This document shows, one piece after another, positions 7,966 through 17,457 of a stretch of DNA of 59,708 nucleotides. The position numbers and the translations under genes were made by a program. Origin of the DNA: an uncultured Marivita sp. (GTDB lineage Bacteria; Pseudomonadota; Alphaproteobacteria; Rhodobacterales; Rhodobacteraceae); contig CANNCS010000008.1 of NCBI GenBank assembly GCA_947503115.1, positions 1 through 59,708 of the forward strand, given 5' to 3'. The stretch's first letter is position 1. Each line of letters starts with the position of its first letter. Under the pieces are notes generated by a model that was not told the origin of the DNA, did no database searches, and was given only the letters and a program-made list of their open reading frames with translations.

Positions 7966-8868
7966 ATGCAAAGTTGGGACGATTTGCGCATATTTCTGTC
8001 CGTCGCGCGCAATGAAACACTGTCCGGGGCGGGCAGGGCGTTGCGCATGGACGCGGCCACAGTCGGGCGGCGGGTGGCTCGGCTTGAGGAAAGCATCGGA
8101 CAGGCTCTTTTTGTAAAAAGTCCCCAAGGCTACACGCTCACCGAAGCCGGGACACGGCTCATTGACCATGCCGAGCGTGCAGAGCAGGCGATGCAGGGGG
8201 CAAGCTCGGTCCTGACCGGAGACGCGGGTACTTTGACCGGGCAGATACGTATCGGTGCGCCGGACGGGTGCGCGAATTTTGTTCTTCCACGGGTTTTCGC
8301 GGATCTCTCCAAGGCCAATCCCGACCTTGACCTCCAGATCGTTGCATTGCCGCGCGTTGTGAACCTGTCGCGGCGCGAGGCCGACATGGCGATCACGGTC
8401 AGCCCACCCACAGCATCGCGGCTGTCATTTCAGCGGATCACCGATTACAAACTTCACCTCGCGGCGAGCGACACCTACCTGTCAACGCGTCCACCGCTTA
8501 CTTCGGTTGCCGACCTGCGGACCCACCGGATCGTCGGCTATATTCCCGACATGATCTTTGACAAGGAATTGGATTACCTGAGCGATCTTTCTCTCGAGCG
8601 TGTCGCGCTGGCGTCGAATTCTGCGTCGGTGCAGATCCAACTCCTGCGACAACATGGCGGGATAGGCATCGCTCATGATTTCGCGCTGCCATTTGCGCCC
8701 GGAGTCCGTCGGGTTTTGACCGACGCGCTGTCCTTCACGCGCAGTTTCTACCTTGTGCGCCATGCCGAAGATCGTCGCCTCGATCGGATCACCCGGTTCG
8801 CTGCCGCGCTTGCACAAGGTGTGCGGTCTGAGGTGACGCGGTTGGAGTCGCTACTTTCAGGCACTTGA
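7966..8868 (+). CDS. LysR-family transcriptional regulator
   Basis: The 300-residue protein starts MQSWDDLRIFLSVARN and has an N-terminal winged helix-turn-helix (LSGAGRALRMDAATVGRRVARLEESIGQALF, about residues 18-48) followed by a periplasmic-binding-protein-like effector domain (GQIRIGAPDG onwards). The ATG at 7966 matches the usual start of the family and leaves a proper intergenic region with divergent mmsA. From position it probably controls mmsA in response to a valine-pathway intermediate; that is an inference from the divergent arrangement and the inverted repeats between the genes. Confidence 0.85.
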   Translation: MQSWDDLRIFLSVARNETLSGAGRALRMDAATVGRRVARLEESIGQALFVKSPQGYTLTEAGTRLIDHAERAEQAMQGASSVLTGDAGTLTGQIRIGAPDGCANFVLPRVFADLSKANPDLDLQIVALPRVVNLSRREADMAITVSPPTASRLSFQRITDYKLHLAASDTYLSTRPPLTSVADLRTHRIVGYIPDMIFDKELDYLSDLSLERVALASNSASVQIQLLRQHGGIGIAHDFALPFAPGVRRVLTDALSFTRSFYLVRHAEDRRLDRITRFAAALAQGVRSEVTRLESLLSGT

Positions 8869-8922
8869 CAGAACACGGGTCTGTGATGACGCTGAGGGGG
8901 CAAAGGGACCGGAGGACAGACC

Positions 8923-9357
8923 ATGCAAGTTCATCACATTCTCAAAAGCAAGGCCACCGATGCGGTTGTGACGGTGAAATCCGGCACCAGTATTGCGGAC
9001 GTTGCAAAAATTCTGACCGAAAAGCGTATCGGGACTGTTGTTGTGTCTGACGACCAACAGACTGCAATGGGGATTCTGTCAGAACGAGACATCGTTCGCG
9101 AGCTTGCCCGCCGCGGCGCGTCCTGTTTGTCGGACACGGCAGACAGTTATATGACAACCAAGCTTGTGACATGCGGTCGCAATGACGATGCGGATCACGT
9201 TCTGGGCCAGATGACCGAAGGTCGGTTTCGCCACATGCCAGTGCTTGAAGACGGCAAGCTGGTGGGGCTGATCACCATCGGCGACGTGGTTAAGGCACGC
9301 CTGACTGAACTCGCGATGGAGCGGAACGCGCTGGAAGGGATGATCATGGGCCACTGA
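8923..9357 (+). CDS. Two-CBS-domain protein
   Basis: The 144-residue protein is essentially a tandem pair of CBS domains (about residues 5-65 and 75-135; motifs GILSERDIVREL and GLITIGDVVKARL). Such stand-alone CBS pairs bind adenine nucleotides and are thought to sense energy state or regulate a partner; the target here is unknown. GGAGGACAGACC precedes the ATG. It follows the LysR gene by 54 bases and precedes coaD by 82 bases on the same strand. Confidence 0.85.
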   Translation: MQVHHILKSKATDAVVTVKSGTSIADVAKILTEKRIGTVVVSDDQQTAMGILSERDIVRELARRGASCLSDTADSYMTTKLVTCGRNDDADHVLGQMTEGRFRHMPVLEDGKLVGLITIGDVVKARLTELAMERNALEGMIMGH

Positions 9358-9439
9358 TCCTGATCGGGTCATCTGCTTGATCTTCCCGCAGTTTTGATGC
9401 GAGACAGGGGCAATTCTGACGATTTACCGGAGACTGCCC

Positions 9440-9940
9440 ATGCGCATCGGTCTTTACCCCGGGACATTTGACCCGATCACAATGGGCCATATCGACATCA
9501 TCCGCAGGGCTTCGGCCTTTCTGGATCGGCTTGTCATTGGTGTCGCCATCAACCGCGATAAAGGGCCGTTGTTCAATCTCGACGAACGTGTCGCAATGAT
9601 CGAGTCAGAATGCGTGTCTCTGTCTGAACAAACCGGGATCGACATCGTTGTTCACCCGTTTGAAAACCTGCTGATCGATTGTGCCCGCGTTGTGGATGCC
9701 ACAATCATCGTGCGCGGTCTGCGCGCGGTGGCCGACTTTGAATACGAATTCCAGATGGTCGGCATGAACCGTGCGTTGGACGATAGTGTTGAGACAGTCT
9801 TCCTCATGGCTGAGGCACGGCATCAGGCGATTGCTTCCAAATTGGTCAAGGAAATTGCGCGGCTGGATGGTGACGTATCGAAATTCGTCACAGCGCCGGT
9901 GCGTCAGGCGTTGATCAAAAAATTTGATCTTTCAAAATAA
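9440..9940 (+). CDS. coaD: Phosphopantetheine adenylyltransferase
   Basis: The 166-residue enzyme transfers AMP from ATP to 4'-phosphopantetheine, the penultimate step of coenzyme A synthesis. The nucleotidyltransferase T/HxGH motif is seen as GTFDPITMGHIDII at the N-terminus; the substrate-binding loop RGLRAVADFEYE and the C-terminal motif corresponding to ISSxxVKEIA (here IASKLVKEIARLDGDV) are intact. Length is standard. A strong terminator follows directly, so it ends its transcription unit. Confidence 0.95.
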   Translation: MRIGLYPGTFDPITMGHIDIIRRASAFLDRLVIGVAINRDKGPLFNLDERVAMIESECVSLSEQTGIDIVVHPFENLLIDCARVVDATIIVRGLRAVADFEYEFQMVGMNRALDDSVETVFLMAEARHQAIASKLVKEIARLDGDVSKFVTAPVRQALIKKFDLSK

Positions 9941-9944
9941 TAAA

Positions 9945-9971
9945 AGCCGCGCAGGAATGCGCGGCTGTTTT
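9945..9971 (+). terminator. Rho-independent terminator of coaD
   Basis: AGCCGCGC (9945-9952) pairs with GCGCGGCT (9959-9966) around a 6-base loop, followed by GTTTTCT on the plus strand. It begins 5 bases after the coaD stop. Confidence 0.85.
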
Positions 9972-9994
9972 CTGTATCAACGTGGTGGCGTTGA

Positions 9995-10159
9995 TTATCG
10001 GCCGTAGACGGCCTGAGCTGCGATCTTCTCGGCGTCGCCGGGATAGATGTCCAAGTCCAGCGCCACATCAAGTGGCATCATCCGGATTTCCTGAACAGTG
10101 CGGTTGTACGCGGCCCGCTTGTTAAGACGGTCCCGCAGGGAAGACATAATATGGGCCAT
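9995..10159 (-). CDS. Small DUF1127-like protein
   Basis: A 54-residue protein starting MAHIMSSLRDRLNKRAAYNR. The basic helix RLNKRAAYNRTVQEIRMMP, followed by a short 'D-[LI]-x-I' element and the ending AAQAVYGR, is the pattern of the short DUF1127-type proteins abundant in Rhodobacterales. The ATG at 10159 has AAGGAAAGG upstream, preferred over a longer open frame without support. Relatives in other alphaproteobacteria are linked to RNA handling and phosphate/carbon regulation, but no role can be given here. Confidence 0.6.
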   Translation of the reverse strand: MAHIMSSLRDRLNKRAAYNRTVQEIRMMPLDVALDLDIYPGDAEKIAAQAVYGR

Positions 10160-10302
10160 GGTCAGTCCTTTCCTTGCTCTATGGTCCTGAGCCAGCAGTC
10201 TGTTTGCGCTACCGGCTACAGTATTGAAGATAGTCATGCTGCGGCGCAGCACAACTGACGGGCTGGAAAGGCCGCTTTGCGTCTGGTGCAAGGGTCGAAT
10301 TG

Positions 10303-10328
10303 AAAAAAGCCGGGCGAAATCGCCCGGC
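10303..10328 (-). terminator. Rho-independent terminator of gap (first copy)
   Basis: GCCGGGCGA (10309-10317) pairs with TCGCCCGGC (10320-10328) and is followed on the minus strand by six Ts (10308-10303). It lies about 30 bases after the gap stop. Confidence 0.85.
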
Positions 10329-10359
10329 CTATAAGTTTTCCCAAACGGTTAAAACTCGT

Positions 10360-11361
10360 TTAGATCAGCTTGCCCATCGCCACGGCGGTGTCCGCCATGC
10401 GGTTCGAGAAGCCCCATTCGTTGTCGTACCAGCTCAGGATACGCACCATGTTTCCGTCCATCACTTTGGTCTGGTCGGTGTGGAAGATCGACGAATGCGG
10501 GTCGTGGTTGAAGTCCGAGGACACCAACGATTTGTCGGTATAGCCAAGAATTCCCTTCAGCGGGCCATTGGCGGCGGTGCGGATCGCATCGTTGATTTCT
10601 TCAACGGTGGTGTCGCGCGATGCAGTAAAGGTCAGGTCCACAACCGATACGTTTGGCGTCGGGACGCGGATCGCAACGCCATCGAGCTTGCCGTTCAATT
10701 CCGGCAGGACCAGACCGACGGCCTTGGCTGCACCGGTGGAGGTCGGGATCATACTCAGCGCGGCTGCGCGGGCGCGATAGAGGTCCTTGTGCATCGTATC
10801 CAAAGTCGGCTGATCGCCGGTGTAGGAATGGATCGTGGTCATGAAACCACGCTCAATGCCGATCGCGTTGTTGAGCACAAATGCAACAGGGGACAGGCAG
10901 TTCGTGGTGCACGACGCGTTGGACACAACGATGTCGTCTTTGGTTAGGCTGTCATGGTTGACGCCGTAGACGATGGTCTTGTCCGCATCCTTGCCCGGTG
11001 CCGAGATCAGAACTCGGCTCGACCCGTTGTCGAGATGCGCCTGACACGCCTCTTTGCTGGTGAAAATGCCGGTGCATTCCAGAACAACGTCAACATCGGA
11101 CCACGGCAGATCAGCGGGGTTACGGATCGCGGTAACCTTGATCGGCCCACGGCCCACGTCGATGAAGTCTTCTCCGGTCGTCACTTCGACCGGAAAGCGA
11201 CCATGCACGCTATCATATTGTAGCAGGTGCGCGTTGGTCTCCACCGGACCCAAATCGTTGATCGCGATGACCTCGATATCGGTGCGGCCGGATTCGATGA
11301 TCGCACGCAGGATATTGCGGCCGATGCGGCCAAATCCGTTGATGGCGACTTTGGTGCTCAT
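10360..11361 (-). CDS. gap: Type I glyceraldehyde-3-phosphate dehydrogenase (copy 1)
   Basis: The 333-residue enzyme interconverts glyceraldehyde-3-phosphate and 1,3-bisphosphoglycerate with NAD(P). Motifs: NAD-binding [10 protein letters not shown] at the N-terminus, the catalytic Cys in SNASCTTNC (about residue 150), [10 protein letters not shown], and the C-terminal [14 protein letters not shown] second, diverged copy lies at 12446-13450 on the same strand; two gap genes in one cluster suggest division of labour, for example glycolytic versus gluconeogenic use or different cofactor preference, which the sequence does not settle. Confidence 0.93.
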   Translation of the reverse strand: MSTKVAINGFGRIGRNILRAIIESGRTDIEVIAINDLGPVETNAHLLQYDSVHGRFPVEVTTGEDFIDVGRGPIKVTAIRNPADLPWSDVDVVLECTGIFTSKEACQAHLDNGSSRVLISAPGKDADKTIVYGVNHDSLTKDDIVVSNASCTTNCLSPVAFVLNNAIGIERGFMTTIHSYTGDQPTLDTMHKDLYRARAAALSMIPTSTGAAKAVGLVLPELNGKLDGVAIRVPTPNVSVVDLTFTASRDTTVEEINDAIRTAANGPLKGILGYTDKSLVSSDFNHDPHSSIFHTDQTKVMDGNMVRILSWYDNEWGFSNRMADTAVAMGKLI

Positions 11362-11462
11362 TGGGATGCCCTCACTGGTTCGGACAGATAATTCTGCCGG
11401 GTTCCGTTACCGCTAACAAACAGAACTCAACGAAGCTGTCAAGCAACCGTGCGGCGGCTATG

Positions 11463-11606
11463 TCACCGCCAGAAGGCCATCCATTCCAAAAGGTCGATCC
11501 ATTTCGAGGCAAGAAACATGAACCCGTCACCGCCGGTCAAGAAGGCGTCGACTGCCAGTCCACCCAGAACCAGCAACCCCAAACCGATGGCGATTGTGTT
11601 GGTCAT
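11463..11606 (-). CDS. 47-residue membrane microprotein next to gap
   Basis: MTNTIAIGLGLLVLGGLAVD opens a single transmembrane helix (about residues 4-22), followed by an amphipathic, Trp/Phe-rich tail ending LLEWMAFWR. Length, the one helix and its place between gap and a LuxR-type gene are the only clues; function unknown. Similar short proteins near gap are familiar from other Rhodobacterales (memory, not checked). The ribosome binding site is weak, and a longer start upstream is possible. Confidence 0.55.
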   Translation of the reverse strand: MTNTIAIGLGLLVLGGLAVDAFLTGGDGFMFLASKWIDLLEWMAFWR

Positions 11607-11660
11607 TCTGCCCGTGCCCCTCTGCTCGTGGCTGCAAGATGCCAGAGGCAAACGCGCTTG

Positions 11661-12179
11661 TCACGCAGGCTGCGTATCGACGGGTTGCGGCAACGCCATA
11701 AGGTCTTCGATAAAGAGACTTACAAAGGCACCGCGTCCGGTAACACCGGCTTTACGGTAGATGCCGTTCAGATGCGCCTTGATTGTACCTTCGGCGGTGC
11801 CGCGTAATTCGGCGGTTTCGGCGATGCCAAACCCCTTGAGCGTGAAATGCGCGACATCCCGTTCGGATGGGGTTAGCGCCCATGTGTCGAAGCGCGCCTC
11901 GACGATGTCATGAAAAGCCCCAGCCGCAAGGCCGAGTTGTTCTTCCAGATGCGCCTTGCGGCCCAGCAGGGCGAATAAGTATCGCGTTTCGAAAATCACC
12001 CCGGCGATCAAGGCCAACACGGCCAAAAGCTCGATAACAAAGTGGCTTGATAGAAAGGCTGCAACACCCATGTCGAAGCCGTCCACTGCCACGTCCCAGA
12101 GGAAAAACGCCGCGCAGAGGGTTTGTACGACGATCAGGACCAGCAACGATACGGGACGTGTGGAGGTGTTCAATGTCAC
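11661..12179 (-). CDS. LuxR-type HTH regulator with N-terminal membrane segments
   Basis: A 172-residue protein with two hydrophobic helices (VSLLVLIVVQTLCAAFFLW and the stretch around VIELLAVLALIAGVIF), a linker, and a C-terminal LuxR/GerE helix-turn-helix (LTPSERDVAHFTLKGF, GTAEGTIKAHLNGIYRKAG). It lacks a response-receiver domain, so it is a membrane-tethered DNA-binding protein of unknown input. I prefer the GTG at 12179 (AAGGCGG five bases upstream); a TTG at 12212 is possible. An inverted repeat about 140 bases upstream may be its operator. Confidence 0.75.
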   Translation of the reverse strand: MTLNTSTRPVSLLVLIVVQTLCAAFFLWDVAVDGFDMGVAAFLSSHFVIELLAVLALIAGVIFETRYLFALLGRKAHLEEQLGLAAGAFHDIVEARFDTWALTPSERDVAHFTLKGFGIAETAELRGTAEGTIKAHLNGIYRKAGVTGRGAFVSLFIEDLMALPQPVDTQPA

Positions 12180-12314
12180 GGTTCCGCCTTGGTTCTGTCC
12201 TGAGGGCTCCAAATATCGGCGTAGGATACCAATGTCTTATGCGCCTCTTCAAGCCAGTCGCCCCAAGTAACAATTTAGCGCGTCGGGAAACTGGCGCAAA
12301 GCCCAGCCTTTTAT

Positions 12315-12330
12315 ACGAACGTATGTTCGT
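12315..12330. promoter_or_regulatory. Inverted repeat ACGAAC-GTAT-GTTCGT
   Basis: A perfect 16-base palindrome lies between the second gap gene and the LuxR-type gene, about 135 bases upstream of the latter's start. It has the form GAAC-N4-GTTC. A regulatory site for the membrane LuxR-type gene is the simplest reading; see findings for its similarity to a LexA box. Confidence 0.4.
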
Positions 12331-12390
12331 CCTCGTTGAACAAACTGTGTTGTTGATATCAGATATGACACGACCGATCGACCACAAGGA

Positions 12391-12418
12391 AAAACCCCCA
12401 CCGGATCGGCAGGGGTTT
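12391..12418 (-). terminator. Terminator of gap copy 2
   Basis: AAACCCC (12392-12398) pairs with GGGGTTT (12412-12418), with further CCG/CGG pairing inside the loop, followed on the minus strand by T-rich sequence. It lies 28 bases after the gene's stop. Confidence 0.7.
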
Positions 12419-12445
12419 CCTAATTCACACGGTATGTAACGCCGC

Positions 12446-13450
12446 TTAGTGCAGCAAACGCCCCATCGCGCCAGCCACATCGGCCATGCGCGCTGAGAAA
12501 CCCCATTCGTTGTCATACCACGCCAGAACACGGACCATACGCTTGCCCACAACCTTGGTCTGGTCGGGAGCAAAGATCGAAGATTGTGTGGTGTGGTTGA
12601 AGTCGATCGAGACTTTGGGTTCAGGATCAAAGGCCAGAACCGTTCCCATGTGGGTGGCGGCGGCTTCGCGGACGACTTCGTTTACGTCGTCCACGGTGAC
12701 GTCCTTGCCGGCATAGAATGTGAGATCCACTGCCGACACGTTCGGCGTTGGCACGCGCACGGCGGAACCGTCCAGCTTGCCCTTGAGGTTCGGCAGCACT
12801 TCGCCCAGTGCCTTGGCGGCGCCGGTTGAGGTCGGGATCATGGCCATGGCTGCAGCACGCGCACGATACAGGTCAGCGTGACGACGATCCAGCGTCGGTT
12901 GGTCGCCGGTGTAGGAATGGATCGTGGTCATGATGCCCGATTCAATTCCCAGCGCCTCATCCAACACCTTGGCAAGCGGTGCCAGGCAGTTGGTGGTGCA
13001 AGAGCCATTCGAGATCATTGTGTCGCCTTCGACCAGTGACCGATGGTTCACGCCATAGACGATGGTTTTCTGTACGTTCTTCGCAGGGGCAGAGATCAGA
13101 ACCGATTTGGCACCGCGCTCCATGTGGACGCCAGCCTTGGCGCCGTCGTTGAACTTGCCCGTGCATTCCAGAACCACGTCACAGCCCGACCAGTCCAGTT
13201 CTTGCGGATCATAGGTCGAAAACACTTCCATCGGGCCACGGCCCAGGTCCATGGTGTTGCCCTTGACTGTGACGTCGCCACCGAAGCGTCCGTGTACACT
13301 ATCATAGCGGAGCAGGTGTGCGTTGGTTTCGATCGGGCCAGTGGCGTTGATTTTGACCACCTGCACGTCATTGCGTGAACTCTCGGCGATATGGGCCAGA
13401 GTGCAGCGGCCAATCCGACCGAAACCGTTGATTCCAAGTGTGACGGTCAT
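12446..13450 (-). CDS. gap: Type I glyceraldehyde-3-phosphate dehydrogenase (copy 2)
   Basis: The 334-residue paralogue keeps the NAD-binding [11 protein letters not shown], the catalytic Cys in [22 protein letters not shown] and the C-terminal [13 protein letters not shown]. It differs from copy 1 through most of the coenzyme and substrate domains, so it is not a recent duplicate. The ATG at 13450 is preferred over the one at 13456, because GGAG sits 8 bases from it but only 2 bases from the other. The gene has its own terminator and is transcribed separately from copy 1. Confidence 0.92.
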   Translation of the reverse strand: MTVTLGINGFGRIGRCTLAHIAESSRNDVQVVKINATGPIETNAHLLRYDSVHGRFGGDVTVKGNTMDLGRGPMEVFSTYDPQELDWSGCDVVLECTGKFNDGAKAGVHMERGAKSVLISAPAKNVQKTIVYGVNHRSLVEGDTMISNGSCTTNCLAPLAKVLDEALGIESGIMTTIHSYTGDQPTLDRRHADLYRARAAAMAMIPTSTGAAKALGEVLPNLKGKLDGSAVRVPTPNVSAVDLTFYAGKDVTVDDVNEVVREAAATHMGTVLAFDPEPKVSIDFNHTTQSSIFAPDQTKVVGKRMVRVLAWYDNEWGFSARMADVAGAMGRLLH

Positions 13451-13614
13451 GGGCATGTCTCCTGCGTGAAGGTTGGGCCTCGTATACGCAGGTATGCTGC
13501 AGCCGCAAAGAAAAAAAGGCACGTTTTCACAACATGTTAGCGCAAAAGTTGCGGGTCAGAAGCATGGTTGCGCTAACGCTGCTGGACGGTTTGCGGTAAC
13601 ACAGACGAGATGTT

Positions 13615-14007
13615 GTGGAATCGGAAATAGTGCCTGTGCTGACTGATCTGGCAGTTTTGGTCGGTCGTATTCTGATCGCGGTCTTGTTTCTGGCAGGTGC
13701 ATTGCAAAAGGCGATTGATCCCACTCCGGTCATGCTGTTGCTGTCCGGCCTTGGACTTCCTGTAGCACTGGTCTGGGTGGCACTTGGCTTTAACGCGGTG
13801 GCTGGCGTGATGGTGGTGGCAGGTTGGGCCGTGCGTCCTGTAGCGGTCCTTTTGGCGGTGTATTGTGGTGTGACGAGCCTTTTTCACCTCATCCCAGATG
13901 ACCCGTGGCAAATGAGCATCTTTATTAAGAACTGGGCAATCGCAGGCGGTTGTCTCGTGCTGGCGGCGCACGGCCCCGGACGCTATGTGTTAAGACAACC
14001 AGTTTAA
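13615..14007 (+). CDS. DoxX-family membrane protein
   Basis: The 130-residue protein has four hydrophobic helices and the DoxX hallmark GRILIAVLFLAGALQKAID, plus a central glycine-rich helix pair and a tail SIFIKNWAIAGG that matches the family. DoxX proteins are small inner-membrane proteins of mostly unknown role, in some cases tied to thiol or redox balance. The start is a GTG at 13615; a downstream GTG is also possible. It is followed 11 bases later by the DUF808 gene. Confidence 0.8.
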   Translation: MESEIVPVLTDLAVLVGRILIAVLFLAGALQKAIDPTPVMLLLSGLGLPVALVWVALGFNAVAGVMVVAGWAVRPVAVLLAVYCGVTSLFHLIPDDPWQMSIFIKNWAIAGGCLVLAAHGPGRYVLRQPV

Positions 14008-14018
14008 GGAGTGTAGGT

Positions 14019-14975
14019 ATGAGCGGATTGTTGGCCCTTCTCGATGATGTTGCAGGCATCGCAAAGGTGGCGGCGGCCTCGGTCGACGACATCGGCGCGG
14101 CGGCGGCAAAAGCCGGGTCTAAGACCGCGGGTGTGCTGATTGATGATGCGGCGGTAACACCGAAATACCTACAAGGGTTCGAACCCGCCCGCGAATTGCC
14201 CATCATCTGGCGGATTGCGCGCGGATCACTAATCAACAAACTTGTGTTCTTGCTGCCTGCTGCACTGCTTCTCTCGACATTCGCGCCGTGGATGATCCCA
14301 CCCTTGCTGATCCTTGGCGGCAGTTACCTCTGTTTCGAGGGTGCGGAAAAGATCGTGCATGTGCTGATGCCGCATGATGACCATTCTGGCGGACCGGATG
14401 GTAGCCACAGCGTCGAAGATCCGCTCCATCTCGAGGAAGAAAAGGTCAAGGGCGCGATCAAGACAGATTTTATTCTGTCGGCCGAAATCATGACCATTGC
14501 TCTGTCAGTGATCGAAGAAGGCAACATCTGGATGCAGGGCGCAACGCTCGCCCTTGTTGGGATCATGGTGACACTGGCTGTCTATGGCGCGGTGGCGGTG
14601 ATCGTGAAGATGGATGATGTTGGCCTGTGGCTGACCAAGGTGGGTCGGCTTGGCGTGACCCGCGCTTTGGGGCGTGGGATTGTAAAGTTCATGCCGTGGC
14701 TTCTTAAAACATTAACGGTGGTCGGTACGGCGGCAATGCTATGGGTTGGCGGTTCCATCATCGTACATTCCGTGGCGCAGATGGGCTGGCACACGCCTGA
14801 AGACGCAATCCACGGCATCGCGGTGAGTGTCGGGGCAGGGCAGGGATTTGTCGAATGGGCGGTTACTGCGGCGATCGATTTTGTGCTCGGGTTCATCTGG
14901 GGGCTGATCCTGATCCCGATCGGAGTGAAAATCATTTCACCGATCTGGACAGCGGTGATGCCCAAGGGGATCTGA
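14019..14975 (+). CDS. DUF808 (YedI-type) membrane protein
   Basis: The 318-residue protein starts MSGLLALLDDVAGIAKVAAA, the family signature, followed by DDIGAAAAKAGSKTAGVLID and five to six transmembrane helices. The soluble loop around HVLMPHDDHSGG and VKGAIKTDFILSAEIM is typical of DUF808. Function unknown. AAGGAG lies 8 bases before the ATG at 14019. Close spacing with the DoxX gene indicates a two-gene unit. Confidence 0.85.
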   Translation: MSGLLALLDDVAGIAKVAAASVDDIGAAAAKAGSKTAGVLIDDAAVTPKYLQGFEPARELPIIWRIARGSLINKLVFLLPAALLLSTFAPWMIPPLLILGGSYLCFEGAEKIVHVLMPHDDHSGGPDGSHSVEDPLHLEEEKVKGAIKTDFILSAEIMTIALSVIEEGNIWMQGATLALVGIMVTLAVYGAVAVIVKMDDVGLWLTKVGRLGVTRALGRGIVKFMPWLLKTLTVVGTAAMLWVGGSIIVHSVAQMGWHTPEDAIHGIAVSVGAGQGFVEWAVTAAIDFVLGFIWGLILIPIGVKIISPIWTAVMPKGI

Positions 14976-15020
14976 ACGTCGTTAAACCTGTCTTAACCGT
15001 CTTGGCGGTATGCCGGATGC

Positions 15021-15308
15021 ATGACGTTACCCTGCGATCTTGATCCCGACACTTGGCTTCGCAACGTGTTCTCTGCAAAGGCGGTGGGACGCGGCGTGAT
15101 CCATCGGGCAATTCGCGATGTGGAACAGAATGTGGGACGCGATGCCTTTCTGCACGAGGTGCGGCGTCGTGGCTTTACCCTTGTCGAAAATGGCGATCAG
15201 CTGGTTGTTTTCTGTAACCGGGAACCGGTGCGATTGGTTGTGAACCGCGATCCACCAACCCTGTCACAACGGGCATGGCCCGCGGATTTGGCCACCCATC
15301 TGCGGTGA
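15021..15308 (+). CDS. Conserved hypothetical protein
   Basis: A 95-residue basic protein (WLRNVFSAKAVGRGVIHRAI, then an R/E-rich helix and VVFCNREPVRLVVN). No motif of known function. The amphipathic helix followed by a two-strand element could bind nucleic acid or a partner, but this is speculative. The start lacks a clear ribosome binding site. It faces transketolase across a hairpin. Confidence 0.5.
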   Translation: MTLPCDLDPDTWLRNVFSAKAVGRGVIHRAIRDVEQNVGRDAFLHEVRRRGFTLVENGDQLVVFCNREPVRLVVNRDPPTLSQRAWPADLATHLR

Positions 15309-15360
15309 CAGATGCGCCTAACCTGTGCGCTTCAACGTGTTTTGGCTGATGCTTCAGCGT

Positions 15361-15391
15361 CCGGGCGGCTCTGGCATTCAAAGCCGCCCGG
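15361..15391. terminator. Hairpin between convergent genes
   Basis: CCGGGCGGCT (15361-15370) pairs perfectly with AGCCGCCCGG (15382-15391) across an 11-base loop. It lies between the hypothetical gene and the transketolase stop. The T-tract is poor on both strands, so it may act as a weak bidirectional terminator or an mRNA 3' stabiliser. Confidence 0.5.
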
Positions 15392-15411
15392 TTAGGTTTG
15401 TTCGCGTAGGT

Positions 15412-17457
15412 TTATACGCGGGGATCAGCTTGCCAGCGGCCCTCGACAAGATCGCGCACTTTCTGTGCCACGGCTTCAGCTGTGATCCCGAACTTCTCGT
15501 AAAGCGTTTCGGCCGGGGCAGACGCGCCGAACCCGTGCATTCCGACAAAGCCCGACTTCTCGCGCTTGCCGCGCTCTCCGAACAGCCAACGGTCCCAGCC
15601 AAAGCGGATACCTGCCTCGACCCCAACGCGCACTGGACCGCCGGGAAGGACGCGCTTGCGATAGGCTTCGTCCTGCTCTTCGAACAGCTCCCAGCACGGC
15701 ATCGAAACTACGCGCGTGCCGATCCCTTCGGCGTGCAGGATGTCACGCGCCGCCATGGCGATTTCAACTTCCGATCCGGTTGCCATCAGGATTGCCTGAC
15801 GCTTGCCCTCGGCATCGGCCAGAACATAAGCGCCTTGGGCGGTCAGGTTCTTTGTCTTGTGCTCGGTCCGCACGGTCGCCAAGTTTTGACGGGTCAGCGA
15901 CAGAACCGAAGGCGTCTTGGTCTGAGTGAACGCAATCTCCCACGCCTCGGCTGTTTCGACCGTGTCCGCAGGACGGAACACCAATGTGTTCGGTGTTGCA
16001 CGGCTGATCGCCAAATGCTCGACCGGCTGGTGTGTTGGGCCGTCTTCACCCAGACCGATGCTGTCATGCGTCATCACATAAACTGTCGGCACCTGCATCA
16101 GCGCCGACAGGCGCATCGCCGGGCGGGCGTAATCGGTGAAACACATGAATGTGCCGCCATAGGGACGGATGCCGCCATGTAACGCCATGCCGTTCATCGC
16201 CGACGCCATACCGTGCTCGCGAATGCCCCAATAGACATACCGGCCCTTGCGGTTGTCGATGTCGAAGACACCCAGATCACCGGTCTTGGTGTTGTTTGAC
16301 CCAGTCAAGTCTGCCGAACCACCGATGGTTTCCGGCAAGATCGGGTTAACCACTTCCAGAACCATTTCCGAGCTCTTGCGGGTAGCAACCTTGGGAGCGG
16401 TTTCACTGATCTGTTTTTTCAGCGCCTTGATGGTCGAAGACAGCTTTTTCGGCGTTTCACCGGCCATGGTACGGGCGAACTCAGCCTGACGCGATGCCGA
16501 CATTTCTGCCAGACGGGCGTTCCACTCTGCGTGGTCCGCCGCGCCACGGCGACCAATTTCTTCCCAAGCCGACTTTATGTCCGCCGGCACTTCGAACGGA
16601 CCAGTGGTCCAGCCCCAAATGGCTTTGGCCTCGGCGTTCTGGTCGGCATTGGTCAGTGCCCCGTGACCCTTTGAGGTGTCCTGCGCTGCGTGACCCAACG
16701 CGATATGCGTCTTGCATGCGATCATCGACGGGCGCTTGTCTTTCTTCGCCGCCGTGATGGCCGCGTCGATCTCGGCCGGGTTGTGGCCGTCGATTTCCTG
16801 CACGTGCCAGCCAGCTGCAGTGAAACGCGCAACCTGATCGGTGCGGTCCGAAAGCTCAACCGTGCCGTCGATGGTGATGTTGTTGTTGTCCCAGAAAACA
16901 ACCAGCTTGGACAGTTCCTGACGTCCGGCAATGCCGATGGCTTCGTGGCTGACGCCTTCCATCAGGCAGCCGTCACCCGCGATTACATAGGTGTAGTGAT
17001 CAACCAGTTTTTTGCCGAACCGGGCGCGCAGTGCTTCTTCGGCCATGGCGAAACCAACGGAATTCGCAATGCCCTGACCCAGCGGGCCAGTGGTGGTTTC
17101 AATCGCTTGCGCAAGAAAATTCTCGGGGTGGCCTGCAGTTTTTGCGCCCCACTGGCGGAAATTCTTGACCTGATCCAGGGTGATCTCGGGGTCGCCAGAA
17201 AGGTACAGCAGAGAATACAGCAGCATCGACCCGTGACCTGCAGACAGGATGAACCGATCGCGGTCATGCCAGCTGGGATGGGCTGCGTCGAACTTGAGGT
17301 GCTTTTCATAAAGCACCGTTGCCACATCCGCCATGCCGATGGGCATGCCCGAATGTCCGGAATTGGCGGCCGATACGGCATCCAACGTGAGCGCACGGAT
17401 TGCCGCCGCTTTGTTCCAATGATCGGGGTTTTGGGCTTTGAGGGTCTCGATATCCAC
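15412..17457 (-). CDS. tkt: Transketolase
   Basis: The 681-residue thiamine-diphosphate enzyme transfers two-carbon units in the pentose phosphate pathway. Motifs: SGHSGMPIG near the N-terminus, the ThDP-binding [13 protein letters not shown] with NNN (DNNNITIDG), [12 protein letters not shown], the pyrimidine-domain [20 protein letters not shown] with [11 protein letters not shown], and the C-terminal domain ([11 protein letters not shown]). Length is standard. It is alone on its strand, downstream of a divergent coiled-coil/zapA pair. Confidence 0.95.
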   Translation of the reverse strand: MDIETLKAQNPDHWNKAAAIRALTLDAVSAANSGHSGMPIGMADVATVLYEKHLKFDAAHPSWHDRDRFILSAGHGSMLLYSLLYLSGDPEITLDQVKNFRQWGAKTAGHPENFLAQAIETTTGPLGQGIANSVGFAMAEEALRARFGKKLVDHYTYVIAGDGCLMEGVSHEAIGIAGRQELSKLVVFWDNNNITIDGTVELSDRTDQVARFTAAGWHVQEIDGHNPAEIDAAITAAKKDKRPSMIACKTHIALGHAAQDTSKGHGALTNADQNAEAKAIWGWTTGPFEVPADIKSAWEEIGRRGAADHAEWNARLAEMSASRQAEFARTMAGETPKKLSSTIKALKKQISETAPKVATRKSSEMVLEVVNPILPETIGGSADLTGSNNTKTGDLGVFDIDNRKGRYVYWGIREHGMASAMNGMALHGGIRPYGGTFMCFTDYARPAMRLSALMQVPTVYVMTHDSIGLGEDGPTHQPVEHLAISRATPNTLVFRPADTVETAEAWEIAFTQTKTPSVLSLTRQNLATVRTEHKTKNLTAQGAYVLADAEGKRQAILMATGSEVEIAMAARDILHAEGIGTRVVSMPCWELFEEQDEAYRKRVLPGGPVRVGVEAGIRFGWDRWLFGERGKREKSGFVGMHGFGASAPAETLYEKFGITAEAVAQKVRDLVEGRWQADPRV

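Noticed and set aside
10360-13450. Recent duplication of the gap genes
   Set aside because: The two copies differ through most of their length and have different terminators and flanks; an old paralogy is more likely.
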